Below are positions 1 through 11,900 of a stretch of DNA of 64,000 nt, in pieces. This stretch comes from Acholoe squamosa (Eukaryota > Annelida > Polychaeta > Phyllodocida > Polynoidae). The position numbers and the translations under genes are program-made. Position 1 is the first letter of the stretch; the number at the start of each line of letters is the position of its first letter. The notes under the pieces were generated by a model. It saw nothing but the letters and a program-made list of their open reading frames with translations, did no database searches and had not been told where the DNA came from. The stretch is taken from assembly GCA_949317995.1 (NCBI GenBank), contig OX439039.1:75278002-75342001 (forward strand), read 5' to 3'.

Positions 1-362
1 GATCTTTAAAAACCACCCAAACCATTACCCAAAAGCTGAATTCAGGCTTATATATCCAGCACCCAAAAAGGCATTTAGCAGATGTTCCCTCAGGAGCAAT
101 ACAACTATATGACTATGTCCCTAGACATAGAGACAGTATTGTGTGTAAGGGGAATATGGGGTACAGTGGCGTTGGGAAGTTGGACCAAGTTAATGCATTG
201 CAGAGAGTATTTTTCAATAAGAATCTTGGTTTGGGCACTTCAAATGCACAGAGTCAATTAAATGGATTTCAGTGTTAACCTTGCTACAAGTTTGAAATTT
301 GATGCTGATAATTTTTAGGGTAAATGCATCTAGTCCTTGATAAGTTGCTATTTAGCTTAATT

Positions 363-437
363 ATTGATTTATTTTATTCATAAAATAATTGATTTATTTT
401 ATTCATGAAATAATTGATTTATTTTATTCATGAAATA
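363..437. repeat. 25-bp AT-rich tandem repeat, 3 copies
   Basis: Three adjacent, nearly identical 25-bp units beginning ATTGATTTATTTTATTCAT; the first differs from the others by one base. No coding content. Confidence 0.9.
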
Positions 438-910
438 AATCATTATACATCAGTCACCATGTGTTAAAAATTTTGACCAATAGTTCATCTACTGGAATCC
501 TAGACCTCCACAGGTATACTGTCTAGATAAATCATAGGGACAGGCACATGGTGTAGTGATTAGTGCCCATTGAAATAAGGTTGACCTAGCCACTTTATGC
601 CCATGTGTTTGTTCTCGGTGCCTCGGACCCACACATACATCGCATAAGATCTAGGTCCTTGGCTTTTACACTAATAGCATTTATAGAAGTAATCAAGATG
701 TTACCAGTCACCTGGACGCAGCCCTAACCTCCCCCCACCCACCCACAAACAGTCGGCAAACCCTACGAAACACCAGCGGACAGCTATCTCAAGGACCGCG
801 ACACTCCAACACACACAGGTCACTAACTCGCCACTAACTCTGATAATATCAACAGTGGACAGCTTCTCTCTGCCTGTTGCATTAATGCCTAGCCTCACTG
901 GCTAATGCAG

Positions 911-1062
911 GCATAATTAGTATATATGTAAATGACCTGTTGATGGTATTTACACTGTTAGAGGCGCCCTGTGTTTTACTAACAATGTAGCCATAATTAG
1001 GGTGAATGTAAACGACCTGTTGATGATATTTACACTGGTAGAGGCGCCCTCAGTTTTACTAT
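911..1062. repeat. ~80-bp tandem duplication
   Basis: Two diverged copies (from about 911 and 991) share CATAATTAG, GACCTGTTGATG, ATTTACACTG and TAGAGGCGCCCT in the same order. This is a local duplication with several substitutions. Confidence 0.85.
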
Positions 1063-1142
1063 ATATAATTCAATCTGTATCATAGCCTGTACACTGGCCC
1101 TGTGGTCATGCCTCAGCAGTGTCAGAGCCCCCGCCCCTCTTC

Positions 1143-1275
1143 TTAACCCTCTAAGGTATGCTGATGCATTAATGCGTTTTGCCCATTACTCGTCATGATG
1201 CGCCAATGAAGTGCTGGTGAGCAGTCTCGCCAGCTCTTCATTGAAGCATCATGCATGACGAATATCTTGTAGTTT
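1143..1275. repeat. Palindromic GCATGATGCA-family repeat, copy 1
   Basis: The copy starts with AACCCTCTAAGG. It then reads through an inverted pair: AATGAAGTGCTGG with GTGAGC on one side, and CTCGCCAG with CTTCATTGAAGCATCATGC on the other. This is the cruciform-like core found repeatedly across the first 39 kb. Confidence 0.7.
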
Positions 1276-1296
1276 GTGTATCAACCCATAGGGTCG

Positions 1297-1660
1297 GCAT
1301 GAAGCACAGTTAACCCTTTATGGATAGAACGCTGCATTGATGTACAGTTAACCCTTTATGGATGGAATGCTGCATTGATACACACTTAAACCTTTATGGA
1401 TGGCATGATGCATTGATGCATGCTTACCCCTTTATGGATGGCACAACTAATTGAAGTTAATTCTTTATTGACGGCATGCATTGAGTTGACCCTTCATGTA
1501 TATCACAGAGCATTGATGCACACTTAACCCTTATGGATGGAATGCTGCATTGAAACACATTCAAACCTTTATGGATGACATGATGCATTGATGCACACTT
1601 AAATCTTTATGGGTGACCTGCTACATTGATGCACACTTAAAGCTTTATCATTAACCATGA
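1297..1660. repeat. Diverged ~36-40-bp minisatellite, about 9 copies
   Basis: Units of the type TTAACCCTTTATGGATGG followed by CATGATGCATTGATGCACAC recur with substitutions and small indels. The unit combines the CCCTTTA end motif and the ATGCATTGATGCA core of the dispersed palindromic family. The array probably arose by local expansion of that family. Confidence 0.8.
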
Positions 1661-2416
1661 CAAAATAAATAACCATGGCTATGCCGTGCTTAACTGATTT
1701 CCTTAATCCATCAAATACTCGCCTCCTAGTTAATATTATGGTGTTGCTAATAGCTGTATTCAAAATACATGGTTAAATATAACACACCACACATGCGAAA
1801 TGATACTATATGCAACTTTTTGAGCATATCATTAGTTCATCTATCCTTTCCTTTATGTTAGATTGAAACAGAGTACTTTGATAACCAGTGTTGATATATC
1901 ACACTTAGATACCACCACATACATTCATCAAATGAGCCCACTAATATGTTTTGGATTATAAATGCATGTACTAAACTATGCTGCCAGTCTATCGATCTAC
2001 ATTTACTGACCCCAGCTTGGCTGCAGGCATTTTAACCCATTAATAGTTTGATAGATAGGCCGATAAGAGGTATCTGTATGCGGTGAACATATGGTGGCCT
2101 TTCAAAACATAAAAACCTGGATATAATGGTTGTGTAAGTTATGAGCTAAATCTATAATGTATGTGAAGCATTAAGAAAGGAAATTGAGCCAAATCAATGG
2201 AATTTGGACTTACAGGTGAGGGCAAATTAGATCATAAGGAAACCCCCTTTTTGATCTGGCACTTCGTGTATCAGATATGCTACTTTTCCTACCTTACCAG
2301 GAATTTCTGGCTTTATGGCGAGATTTTTGTATTGGATTATTATCCTGACCAAAGCTTATCCAATTTTTTGTTGGCCAGTGAGTGGTATCCCTGTAACCTG
2401 TTTATCAAGGGCACAT
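1661..2416. other. Non-coding AT-rich stretch
   Basis: I see no splice-supported reading frame, RNA gene or clear repeat here. The open frames are short and lack coding character. Confidence 0.5.
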
Positions 2417-2539
2417 CGTGGTGCACATATATGCGCGGGCACCGCCACATTCCTCTGTGAAATTGTGTAATGTAGTTCTCGCCATGAATATGACATCAGC
2501 TGTCGAAATGGCGTTAAACATCTATTACTCACTCACTCA
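2417..2539 (+). mobile_element. SINE-like GTGAGTGAGT-family repeat, copy A
   Basis: The copy runs from GTGGTGCACATAT through TTCTCGCCATGAATATGAC and GGCGTTAAACATCTATTAC to ACTCACTCACT. Four other copies in the window share this order. The tail layout (CGCCATGA, ~25 bp, GGCGTTAAAC, ACTCACTCACT) resembles very abundant mollusc repeats. Family membership is inferred. Confidence 0.7.
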
Positions 2540-2574
2540 TAATGCATAAATACATACATAATGTATGTGTTTCC

Positions 2575-2690
2575 ATCATGTATATTCAGGCATCATGCTG
2601 ACCCTATGGGGATGATAGAGTCTATAAGGGTCAGCATGATGCACCAACAATAGAGCACTGGTGGTGCATCATGACGACAAAGGAAAATGA
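2575..2690. repeat. Palindromic GCATGATGCA-family repeat, copy 2
   Basis: CATCATGCTGACC, a GGTCAGCATGATGCACC arm and TGGTGCATCATGACGAC form the same inverted layout as other family members. The arms are interrupted by a short CT-rich linker. Confidence 0.65.
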
Positions 2691-3139
2691 ATCATGGGGC
2701 TAGTAATGCTCTTGTCAATTACTTAGTGCAATTGTCAAATGCCTCGTGCTCAAGCTAGATAGTATAGCTCTTAAACTGTGTATTTTACAAGCAGATTGTT
2801 GGCTGACATAGATTTAACTATACAAGTGAACCTGCTCTTAAACGATATGTATTGCACAATTTTCTAAATGGCCATGCGTCTAGACATTTACAATATACAA
2901 TGGACTCCTGGCCTCTTAAGTTGTATCATAATCACTCCACTTAGCCACAAACGAGATAGAGGAGACTGGATCCCTCGCCTGGCCGCAAACAATGCAAGGA
3001 AAGCCGGCCCTGTGAGCTGTCTAACCACTCAAGGGGGCCACCTTTCCTGCTTAAGCGAACATTCCTGGTTGTGTTTCGTCAAGTTTTCTTTCCTACTTTC
3101 TCTTAATTGCCTGGTAGAATGTGTCTTGTTTTTGTTGGC

Positions 3140-3265
3140 CAGCGAATTGCATGTCGGCATGATCCACAAATGCATTGTTGACGAATAGACTCATCAGCAA
3201 TGCATTAGCGGATCAGGGCGCGAATAAGCTTTAAGAGGGATCATATGGCTATTCTAAAGGGTTAA
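3140..3265. repeat. Palindromic GCATGATGCA-family repeat, degenerate copy
   Basis: The copy contains GTCGGCATGATCCACAAATGCA and CAGCAATGCATTAGCGGATCA. It ends near CTAAAGGGTTAAA, matching the family's CCTTTAAAGGGTTAA border. Confidence 0.5.
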
Positions 3266-3673
3266 AATGTCCAAGTTTTTATTGCCTAGTTTCCTGCGCG
3301 GCCCTAATGGAGCATGGCAGACTATTGCGTGTGGAAGTCATTTTAGCGGGAACCACAAAAATGTCGTCTGCGTTGTCTGACATGGGTCGGCACGCAGGGA
3401 ACCAGCAGCGGACAGGTTAGGGAGAGTGGGACCTGCCGCCAACCAGCGGTGATACCCTGTATGCCATAGCTACTTAGTACTGTTGGGACGTAACGTCATC
3501 TAGAGTAGTGGAGAAAAGTGGAAAGGGAGGGAAATATTGAAGAACCTGTAATGATGATACATATAGACAGAAAGAGATGGAATAGTTCTGTATGTCCAAT
3601 ATGCTTGTAATTTCATCATCTATCTGTGCATAGTATCCCCAGACGTGTACAATGCTGCATTCGGAACGGGTGG

Positions 3674-4000
3674 TGTACAACCACTATCCGTGTGAAGGGC
3701 CACTATCTGCAGTACTACAGGTAGAGGCTGACCGTCTAACTGCTATCTGTGTAAAATTAATGCTATCTGTATCAAAATCAGTGTGTCAAACAGTTGATAT
3801 CACTGTTAAAGACTCATTAGATTCCCCTGTACTCTCAGTGTATCAACATTGCTGATGGAAAAGTTAGCGTTCATTTACACAGATAGTGGTTTGATTGGTA
3901 TTAAAGATAGTGGTCACTTCTACACAGATAGTGGTTGGATGGTCAACATTTATGTGTAGTACATCACATAGCGGCCGTTTATACAGATAGTGGCTGTACA
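3674..4000. mobile_element. Small inverted-repeat transposon (327 bp) with ACAGATAGTGG motifs
   Basis: The left end TGTACAACCACTATC pairs with the right end GATAGTGGCTGTACA as terminal inverted repeats of roughly 35 bp with mismatches. Inside, the motif ACACAGATAGTGG recurs several times on both strands. No transposase frame is present, so this is a non-autonomous element. Confidence 0.7.
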
Positions 4001-4209
4001 GGGGGCGGGGTTATTTAATACCTGATGACTCTCCTAACCAGCACTGGCATCTTTTAGTGGATCTTTTGAAGGTGTATCAACTCAATAGGTTCGGCATCTT
4101 ACATGAAGAAACTGCATCTCTGTGAGTGTATCAGGTAAATTGGTCTGTTTGATGTATGAATGCAGCTCCAGCGAGTTACTAATCAGAATCGCATTCACGT
4201 ATCATACTT

Positions 4210-4330
4210 TTAGGGCCAATACACTCTCTAATGGTTGGCATGATGATCCAATGAAGTGCTGGGGAGCACACTCGTCAGCACTTGCATGATTGCAGACGAG
4301 TGGGCATGATGCATTTTGTGCACTATTATG
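4210..4330. repeat. Palindromic GCATGATGCA-family repeat, copy 4
   Basis: TGGCATGATGATCCAATGAAGTGCTGG is followed by CACTCGTCAGCACTTGCATGAT and GGGCATGATGCATT. The core inverted pair is preserved. Confidence 0.6.
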
Positions 4331-4397
4331 GGTCAAGACTCATACAATCAAGAGTATGACATGGCCATTTCTTAAAATCGACAAAGGACATGCAGTT

Positions 4398-4530
4398 TTA
4401 GTGACAAGGACAGGGAAGAAAAAAAAAAAAGTGACATGGACTTATCTTAAAATTGACATGTGACCTGGAGCTTAGTGACAAGTAAATTGCAAATTTAGTG
4501 ACATGGGATTTTTGGTAAAATCAAGAAGTG
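4398..4530. repeat. Irregular GTGACATGG interspersed motif
   Basis: GTGACAAGGAC, GTGACATGGAC, GTGACCTGGAG, GTGACAAGTAA and GTGACATGGG recur at 20-35-bp spacing over about 130 bp, followed by a run of C. This looks like a decayed minisatellite. Confidence 0.5.
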
Positions 4531-4689
4531 ACATGGGGACCCCCCCCCCCCCCGCCACCCCCATCTAGACCCACACTATTGGCCTTCAAATGGTTAGCCT
4601 ATGTGTATGTGTGGTGGATATAGCCACCAGTAGGTTATGGGCCTCCCCGTGGGACAAGACGTACGCCCCATAGTGACCTGACAAGCTGT

Positions 4690-4893
4690 GAAATTAGAAT
4701 TAGGCACGTTGAGGCCGCGTGGCGCTAGATGGCGCGCGTGTGCCTGCTGATAACGAGGCCGCGTCATTGATCATGCGCATTGATCGGGACGCCGACAAAC
4801 GGCTCAGTGCGGCAAACTGCCGGCAGAGGGGGCGGCGGGAGGATCGCGGCAAGCCAGCGACGATTTGTGCGATTAGGCTCCTCCCACCCTGAA
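4690..4893 (+). promoter_or_regulatory. GC-rich island ending in a strong splice donor: candidate promoter and first exon
   Basis: This ~200-bp stretch is far richer in CpG than its surroundings and carries an Sp1-like GGGGGCGG motif. It ends at CCTGAA followed by GTAAGTAT, a near-consensus 5' splice site at 4894. An ATG at about 4773 opens 39 codons, but TGA falls just before the donor, so any exon here is probably untranslated. It lies upstream of the USP exons on the same strand and could be that gene's promoter or an alternative one. No direct link is visible. Confidence 0.4.
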
Positions 4894-6237
4894 GTAAGTA
4901 TTACATGATGACCGAATGGTTTTCCTGCCACGGCCCTACTACTGAGAGAGACACCCCAGTCTCCATGACTCTGATCCCATCCAAAACAGAAAAAAAGAGC
5001 AAGTGGATCAGCTTTGATTCCTCTTTTGATGGAACCTAAATGGTTGAAATATCCAATTATGATGGGATGAAATGGTCATTCATGATGGAATGGTCTGAAA
5101 ACATGAGCCTAATTTGATTTTTATTAGATTTTCAAACTCAAATGTAATGAGCGAATTTCAAAATTATGTCATCTGTTCGATAGAATCTTAACTGCAGAGA
5201 TTTCATAAGTTAACTTGAAATGTGAGCTCTACCTACTTGCCGTCCGTATAATGAGTACTTCCATAAAGATGATTAGGGGAAAAAATAGATGAAAAAAATA
5301 ATTCTGTTTATATATTTCTAAACAGTAACGTTCTATATCTGAGAATCAGTCATTAGTTTTGTAATACTTCCGGCTCTTCGGGGATTGGCTACCCAACATC
5401 TCTTACCATATCTAAATTACTTTTCCAGTAGAATGAAGCACTGCAAAATGTAGATATTGGAGAGAGGTTAGAAACCACTTGGGAAACCATCCGAAAAGCC
5501 AAATGTTATGTTGTTCTTACTTGTTATTAACCTTTGCTAATTCAATAGTAAATTCACCACCAGATCCCAGATCTATCAGTCCAGACTGACCCTAACATTT
5601 TATTTCTTCCGTTTTGAAAAAGTAAATTTTGATATTTAATTAGTTATGCACTGGTCCTTCACAAGTCGCATGTTACCTGAAATATATGCCCCTTTTGGGC
5701 TTCTCTCTTTAACATCAGTTTTTCTTTGGCTCCTGTAAATCAGTTCTGGACGTATTCTGCCCATGTATTATTAAGGAAGAGTGAATAAGTACTACTCTAC
5801 TGGATCATTTAAGCACCGGGGTCTCATATAAGAGCCGGCATCGAATAAGCGCCGGGGGTACAAGAATATTGAAATTAATCTACAACAGTATTCAAAAAAG
5901 CACCTGTCTCGAATAAGGGACTAGGGTAGAGGGGGTATTGAAATTGATCAGTGTCATGGCGCTCAAACGGGCCAATATGGTATAGTCTAGGTTACAGCTA
6001 TATCCACTTTTCATAGGGGGACTCTTAACTACCCAGAACACCCTGGGCGTATATCACATCCAGTAGCTGGTGCTGGTCCTCCTTTTCCTCCTGGATGGAG
6101 AGTCTAAGTAGCGGTGGATAGCCTCGTATAAATTATAGATTGTGCAGAATGCTTTACTATGGGGTGGGGCCCGTATATATACTACCACCCACATAGGCTA
6201 TACGAAAAGGCGGGAGTTAAAGGTATACTACCCAAAC
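4894..6237. other. Non-coding stretch downstream of the GC island
   Basis: AT-rich sequence with no supported exon. It would be the start of a long intron if the 4.9-kb donor is used. Confidence 0.4.
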
Positions 6238-6420
6238 TGGAGTGAGTGAGTAATAGATGTTTAACGCCATTTCAACAGCTACGGTCATATTCATGGCGAC
6301 AAAACAACATTACATTATTTCACAGAAAAATGTGTCAGTGCCCGCGCATATGTGCACCACACATTCGAGGGGATAGGAAAGAGGAGACATAGACCCTTTT
6401 AGGTGGGCTAGGGAAGCCCA
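6238..6420 (-). mobile_element. SINE-like GTGAGTGAGT-family repeat, copy B (inverted)
   Basis: Starts GAGTGAGTGAGTAATAGATG, continues TTTAACGCCATTTC and TCATATTCATGGCGAC, and ends at GACCCTTTTAGGTGGGCTAGG. It is the reverse of the 2.4-, 11.7- and 60.4-kb copies and includes the CTTCCCTAGCCCAC end. Confidence 0.8.
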
Positions 6421-8276
6421 CTTCCCAAACTGGCAACACTCTGGCGACTATATGAACTAATTTATCACCAATATGAGGGAGGCCCTGGGAAACCACAGAA
6501 TGGCCCTATTTCCCATTGCTGTATTGGATTTTGCAATGCGATATTCCCTGGTTATTGGCCCCAGTCCTCCTGGGTCATTGGCGGCGCCTTTTCAGCCAAA
6601 TCCACAAATTTTTAATCACCAACTTTAGGGTGTAATCATGCAGTGATATACTATTATTTTACATATTTTTTCAAAAGCTAAAGGAAAGTTTCAGATCTCA
6701 TCTAGCAGACAACATTTTGTCCTTCATGGTGAGTAATGTCTTTCTCTACGAAAAGAGCTGCTGTAGTTACGTCATGTCTTTAGGTGCTATACTGACTACA
6801 AGGCCCTTAAGCATTGAGTCTATGGGTGCGATAGATTTTGGCGATAGAATGAACACATGGGCTCCTATGGGAATCTGCAGATTAAGACTCTTTTTTTCAG
6901 CAGGTGAGGTTCAGATAGTCCAGCTGTACTGATAACAAATGCGATAGCACATACAGCTGAAGGATTATATGTATTGTCGGAAAGTGAACGGTCTCCGAAT
7001 GGAGACCGTTCATGTAGGTATATGTTTCATCACTAGTTGTCAGGAAGGTCTATACGAGGACCTGTCATATACCTTATTTTTCAGTCTGCAGGTGGCATAC
7101 GTTGTCCGTGTAGCCAATGGCAGTCCGCATTTTTGTGACCAGTCTCATAACACTTCTCTTGATTTTTGGCAAGGAAGTGTCATACCCCCTGGGCATTGGT
7201 ACAATGGTTTACTAGGATGGAAGTTTGATCAGAATGGAAGACTTTAAGTGGGAATTTCTTCTACAAAATATGGGAAAATAAATAGTGAGTCCCCTACAGT
7301 ATGTTCATAACTGCTTTACAGCAGACAATCTATTTTAATTTTATCTTTTTTTCATATTTGGTGGAAGACCCTGGGCCATAAGTGCTCTATAGCACTCGTA
7401 AAATCTTTAGTTTTATCCACAGTGGTCCTGAGGAAAGACTTCAATCAAATTGAATGGAGGTCCATACCATAAACCATGAGGAAATACCTGCAAGTGGATT
7501 CTCCCTCATCTAAACTGATTCCAAAATCAGTTAATTGATGGTATTTCCCTTGACCATTGACTAATTTTCCCTGTATAAAATGATGCTGAGCAAATAAAGG
7601 AGGGTTAATGAGGGACAAGATGGTGGTGTCTATCTTTAAATACAGCTACCCATACCTGGCCCTGATCTACAGTATCTTTCCACACAGCGGCCAATACTGT
7701 GTGCAGGTCACAAAGGTTTTAAGCCCCTGGATACAAAGTTGATTGTCTGGGAGCCCCAAGGTCATTTCTTGGGTTTCCATCTACCCAAGACTAATAACAT
7801 ACACTCTCACTTCCCCTACCTCTACCTATTTCCCTTTCTGCATAGTCAAGGTGGCCAATCATGTAAAGACTGTCTTTTCTCATGAGTTTGGCCAAAATTT
7901 GATAGAAGTAAACTTTTTGAGGCTTAGGTTTAGTTAAGTGTATCCAGCATATGCAGCCGGTGCAGAAGCGTAGGAATCCACTTTTGTAAGGGTGGAGCAG
8001 GAGAGCATAATATTTTAGAGAGATGCAAAACTTCTTTGCCAAACTTGTGAGAAGTGAAAGTTTTGTTCTTTACTACTAAACCCTGCACTATAGCAAGCTT
8101 GCGCTGTGTGCATCATCATTATCTGCAAAATAATTGGACATTGAAAGAAATGGAAGGTGATGCTTCATGAATACCTTATTCTGCCTTGGGCCTACTATTG
8201 GATTTCATCTCTAGGATGAACTTCAAATTCACAATGCTTTATATACTGACTACTATTACCGGCTGAAGATTGCCAC
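6421..8276. other. Non-coding stretch with one short perfect hairpin
   Basis: No exon could be supported. At 6985-7012, TGAACGGTCTCC and GGAGACCGTTCA form a perfect 12-bp stem around GAAT. The rest is unremarkable AT-rich sequence. Confidence 0.5.
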
Positions 8277-8444
8277 ATGATATTTAGTATCAATTGCCAC
8301 ATGGTGTTTAGTATCAATTGCCACATGGTGTTTAGTATCAATTGCCACATGGTGTTTAGTATCAATTGCCACATGGTGTTTAGTATCAATTGCCACATGA
8401 TATTTAGTATCAATTGCCACATGATATTTAGTATCAATTGCCAC
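8277..8444. repeat. 24-bp tandem array, exactly 7 copies
   Basis: Seven head-to-tail 24-bp units (ATGRTRTTTAGTATCAATTG plus CCAC). Units 1, 6 and 7 read ATGATATTTAG and units 2-5 read ATGGTGTTTAG. As 24 is a multiple of 3 and the unit lacks stops in several frames, repetitive open frames appear on both strands. They are artefacts of the repeat. Confidence 0.97.
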
Positions 8445-9999
8445 CTTTTCAGTTCCATTAAGAACCTGATGCTTATACTCTATGCAGTCTAAGATATGTG
8501 CGATACATTGCTGTATACATAATATCGAGGCCTATTCATTCCCAAGCTCTGAACTATAAAGGTCACACCTTTCCATAGTAGGTCATCACAAATTGATGTA
8601 AATCAATCTAAGAAGGGTTATTATGTTTCAAATATTTTACTTTTGGGATTTCTCCGTGGTATTAGTAATGCTTAGGATGTGAACAGCTCTGAGAATTAAA
8701 GGGAATACTGACATAGATTCGAAATGCATTGTATACATATATAGGGTGACACACTTCTTAAGTTGCTGTCCCAAGTCATTAAAAAGCCATGTCAATACGA
8801 ATTTCTGCAGGTATCACCCAGCATTACTAGGTTAATACCATGTCCTCAAGTCCCCTTCCCACTTCCATGGTCTCACAAGTTTGGCTAAAATGTATGGAAT
8901 ACTCACTCTTATCATTTCTTTACTACAATGTCACTTTGTTTTGGACAAATAGTTCAGGTACCTCGCATGCCTGTATAAGGCACAACTTATAAATGCCAGA
9001 GGATTTACCGTGGAGTGCAGGCAGTTGGGAGAAGGGAGGTCACCCATAATCTCAAGGTTTCAAGCAAATACTAAGGGAGGTTGGGGTGGATGGTGCGTTC
9101 TTAGCTGTCTGTCCATAGCTTTTTGAATGGGTTTGGAAATCCATGAATTACATCAAAAGTTATGTGGTTTTGAAATGTTTCATTTTCCTAAAAAAAAGAA
9201 TTAGCGTGTGTCATATATGGGATGGGAGGCTTATACAGGGGGGTTACTGTAGTCAGTGTAGCAAACATTGCCCAGTCGATATTATCATCTATAGAAAGAA
9301 CACAGCCAAAGACATTTTATCTGCTCCCGTTTAGCCAAACCCATGAGATTTTACCCATTGCTGCTGCTTTCACCCTGATTCCTCCAGCTTTGATATGTAA
9401 GTGGAGTCCTGCAGAAACAATTCATGGGAATTACCCAGGGATCTCCTTCAACTTCCGGTCCCAATCCACTTAGACTCGCGTCCCGTCCAATCGGCCACCG
9501 CTGCCGTGGAGATCGGTCTCTTAATATTTAATCCTTTCCATTACATGTGGCTAGTAGAAGGACATGCAGTAGACCTCTCACCTTTCTGGACTGAAAATAC
9601 CTGCCTGCTCCCCTTTTAAGTGTGTTTCAGATGTGTAAATTGCTAGGTGAAGAATGCATTACTCTGTTTTCATTCAATGACAGTACAGGTTTTTTTTTTT
9701 TGTAATTTGTAGTTTTCTTTTCAATGCTCATTACTTGTTTCATGCTATGAGATCCATAATGGTATGGCTCAGATATGCCACTTTTCCTTACTTTTGGCTG
9801 CAATTTCTATGAGCATTTAAGTCTTGGAGTGTTTTATTGGATCTATTAACACATTAAAAACAAGAGAGTGTAAGCTAGTCTAGTTAGGAATTTGGAACAA
9901 TGAGTGGTATACCGTTTGTAACTTTCCTATTAGAAATTGCAAAAAAATAAAAAAGAAAAAAAAGAAGGAGGGTCTACCTGCTAGGTCTGCAAACTTGCA
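8445..9999. other. Non-coding stretch
   Basis: No supported exon, RNA gene or repeat family apart from short A and T runs. Open frames around 9.2-9.6 kb overlap in several phases and show no domain. Confidence 0.45.
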
Positions 10000-10290
10000 T
10001 CATGCCGCAGGCATGAAGTTAATGCATTGCGGCCAATTCTCCTCGCTTTGGCACTATTTTGATGCATTATTCCGACCCTTCAACCTGTGTTAAACTAGTA
10101 GGGTCTGCATGATGCATGTGCAGGCTCAATAAGTTGGCATTCTGGAGATTCATTCAGCGGGGGGGCTCCATCCTTTTGCCAGTAGTCAACAAAGCCTCAG
10201 AAGTAGTCTCATTAAGGGTCGGCATGATGCAGCAATTCAATGCTGGCGAGTAGACTCACCAGCACTGCATCAATGCATCATGATGGTCAA
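10000..10290. repeat. Palindromic GCATGATGCA-family repeat, compound copy
   Basis: Two or three units: CATCATGCCGCAGGCATGAAG, then GGGTCTGCATGATGCATG, then GGGTCGGCATGATGCAGCAA with AATGCTGGCGAGTAGACTC / CACCAGCACTGCATCAATGC. The last unit is one of the best preserved hairpin cores. Confidence 0.75.
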
Positions 10291-10445
10291 GGAACATGAA
10301 CCTGGGGGGTTTCATGTACCGAGATGCCACTTTACCAGGAATTCCTTTTTCTTTTGCCTAGAGATTTCTGTTTCAAATTATATCAATCTCCTGGGAAATA
10401 TATTAAATTTACTGTTTTTGCTGGCCAGCATGTGGCATCTTTGCA

Positions 10446-10860
10446 AACCTAAACTGAAAATGTTGATATAGAGCCCCATCAGATGGTTGGCTATCAGCCT
10501 TGGTAGTCAATTTTGGTAATGGCTTCCTTGTCCAGGTTCATGATGGGCTAATAGATATACATAGGAGAGGAAGAACAATGCTTCTATTGTATTCCTTGAC
10601 CCTGAAAATGGGGATATAGCCACACTGGATGAATGCTTATCTGTTTTATTAGCAAAGTTATTGCAAAAATTGCAAATTTTGGTAATGGTGACCAGAAATA
10701 GACCTGTAATAGGCTTAGTGTGTGTCTGAGAAAAATCAGGATGTTTCTAGACCCTGAAAATGTGATAGTAGACACTTGAAATGAGTGTCTATCATCACCA
10801 CCTGCAGAATTATTGCAAAAATAAGGAATTTCGGTAATGGCTACCTCTTTCAGGCCCTAT
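10446..10860. repeat. ~155-bp tandem triplication, diverged
   Basis: Three successive blocks share, in order, CTGAAAATG, GATATAG or GATAGTAG, a TATCA or TATCTG segment, a TTATTGCAAAAA block (second and third copies) and TTTGGTAATGGC. Divergence is substantial, so this is an old local amplification. Confidence 0.6.
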
Positions 10861-11737
10861 TTCAGAGAAAAACAATTTGTATGCATGATATCATACTTAA
10901 TATAATATATTTCAATGGGTAACACATGGCTTTTATTATCTTTCTGATTATTTCCCACCCCATTAAATCCTCAAAGAATTTTGATGTTATTTATCATGAA
11001 TTTTTTACTTTTTCTTTTCAAAGTCAATTTAGAAGGGGAAACGTTTCTCAAAAATGATGTTTCCACTTAGAAATGGATTCAGCACATTCAAAAACCCCTA
11101 TGTGCAAACTTTCATGCTTTCTGCCAAAAGTGCCAAGGTTGATGCTATATCTCCTAGACTACCTGGTGTGCTGCCAGATAATGAACTCTACAAGAGAATG
11201 TATTCAAACTGAAAATTCTTTAAAGTTCTGTTTATGGCCCTGACACAGTCCCTGTGTGTTTCCTCAGGTGATCTTTATCTCAACTTGATTTCTGGTTTGT
11301 TAACCTGTTAACAAGGAGTTTATTAATACTTATGTAAACTTTAGATCTATGAATAGGGACAGTATCCTAGGGGTTGTTTTTCTCTCAAAGTCTAGGCTGT
11401 ATAGCTGTTATCATGGTTCTAACCCCTCATCTAGTTGTGCTGTAAGCTTAGCTGACTAAGTAGTACTAGGTGAAAGGAGAACGGAATCTCATCTCAATAT
11501 GCTTTTTAGGGCCATGTCTGTGCCCATCTGCAGTTGTTAATATTCATGCGGGTGGGCCCTATACACAACACCCTTTAAAGCGCTAATTGAATTTGATTGA
11601 AAGAATAACATCCCTAAGAATACACTCCCTATATGCAGAGCTAGAACATATTTACCTAAAACTCTCTGTTGCCTAAAACTCTCTGTTGAGCAACATGCAC
11701 ATCATTAGTCAAAATGCAAAGGAACTGTGTCTGGGTC
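10861..11737. other. Non-coding AT-rich stretch
   Basis: No supported exon or repeat family was recognised. Confidence 0.45.
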
Positions 11738-11900
11738 GGGCTTCCCTAGCCCACTTCTCATCTTTCCTATCACCTCAGGATATGTGTGGTGCACATATGT
11801 GCGGGCACCGACACATTCCTCTGTGAAATTGTGTAATGTCGTTCTCGCCATGAATATAGATGTTGAAATGGCGTTAAACATCTATTACTCACTCACTGTG
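11738..11900 (+). mobile_element. SINE-like GTGAGTGAGT-family repeat, copy C
   Basis: Runs from CGGGCTTCCCTAGCCCAC through TATGTGTGGTGCACATATG, TGTAATGTCGTTCTCGCC and GGCGTTAAACATC to ACTCACTCACT. This nearly complete copy defines the family ends together with the 60.4-kb copy. Confidence 0.8.

Noticed and set aside
2868-3188. 106-codon plus-strand open frame
   Set aside because: No domain or splice support, and its end overlaps a palindromic-family repeat.
8195-8492. Three overlapping repetitive open frames
   Set aside because: They arise because a 24-bp tandem unit lacks stops in several frames; no coding evidence outside the repeat.
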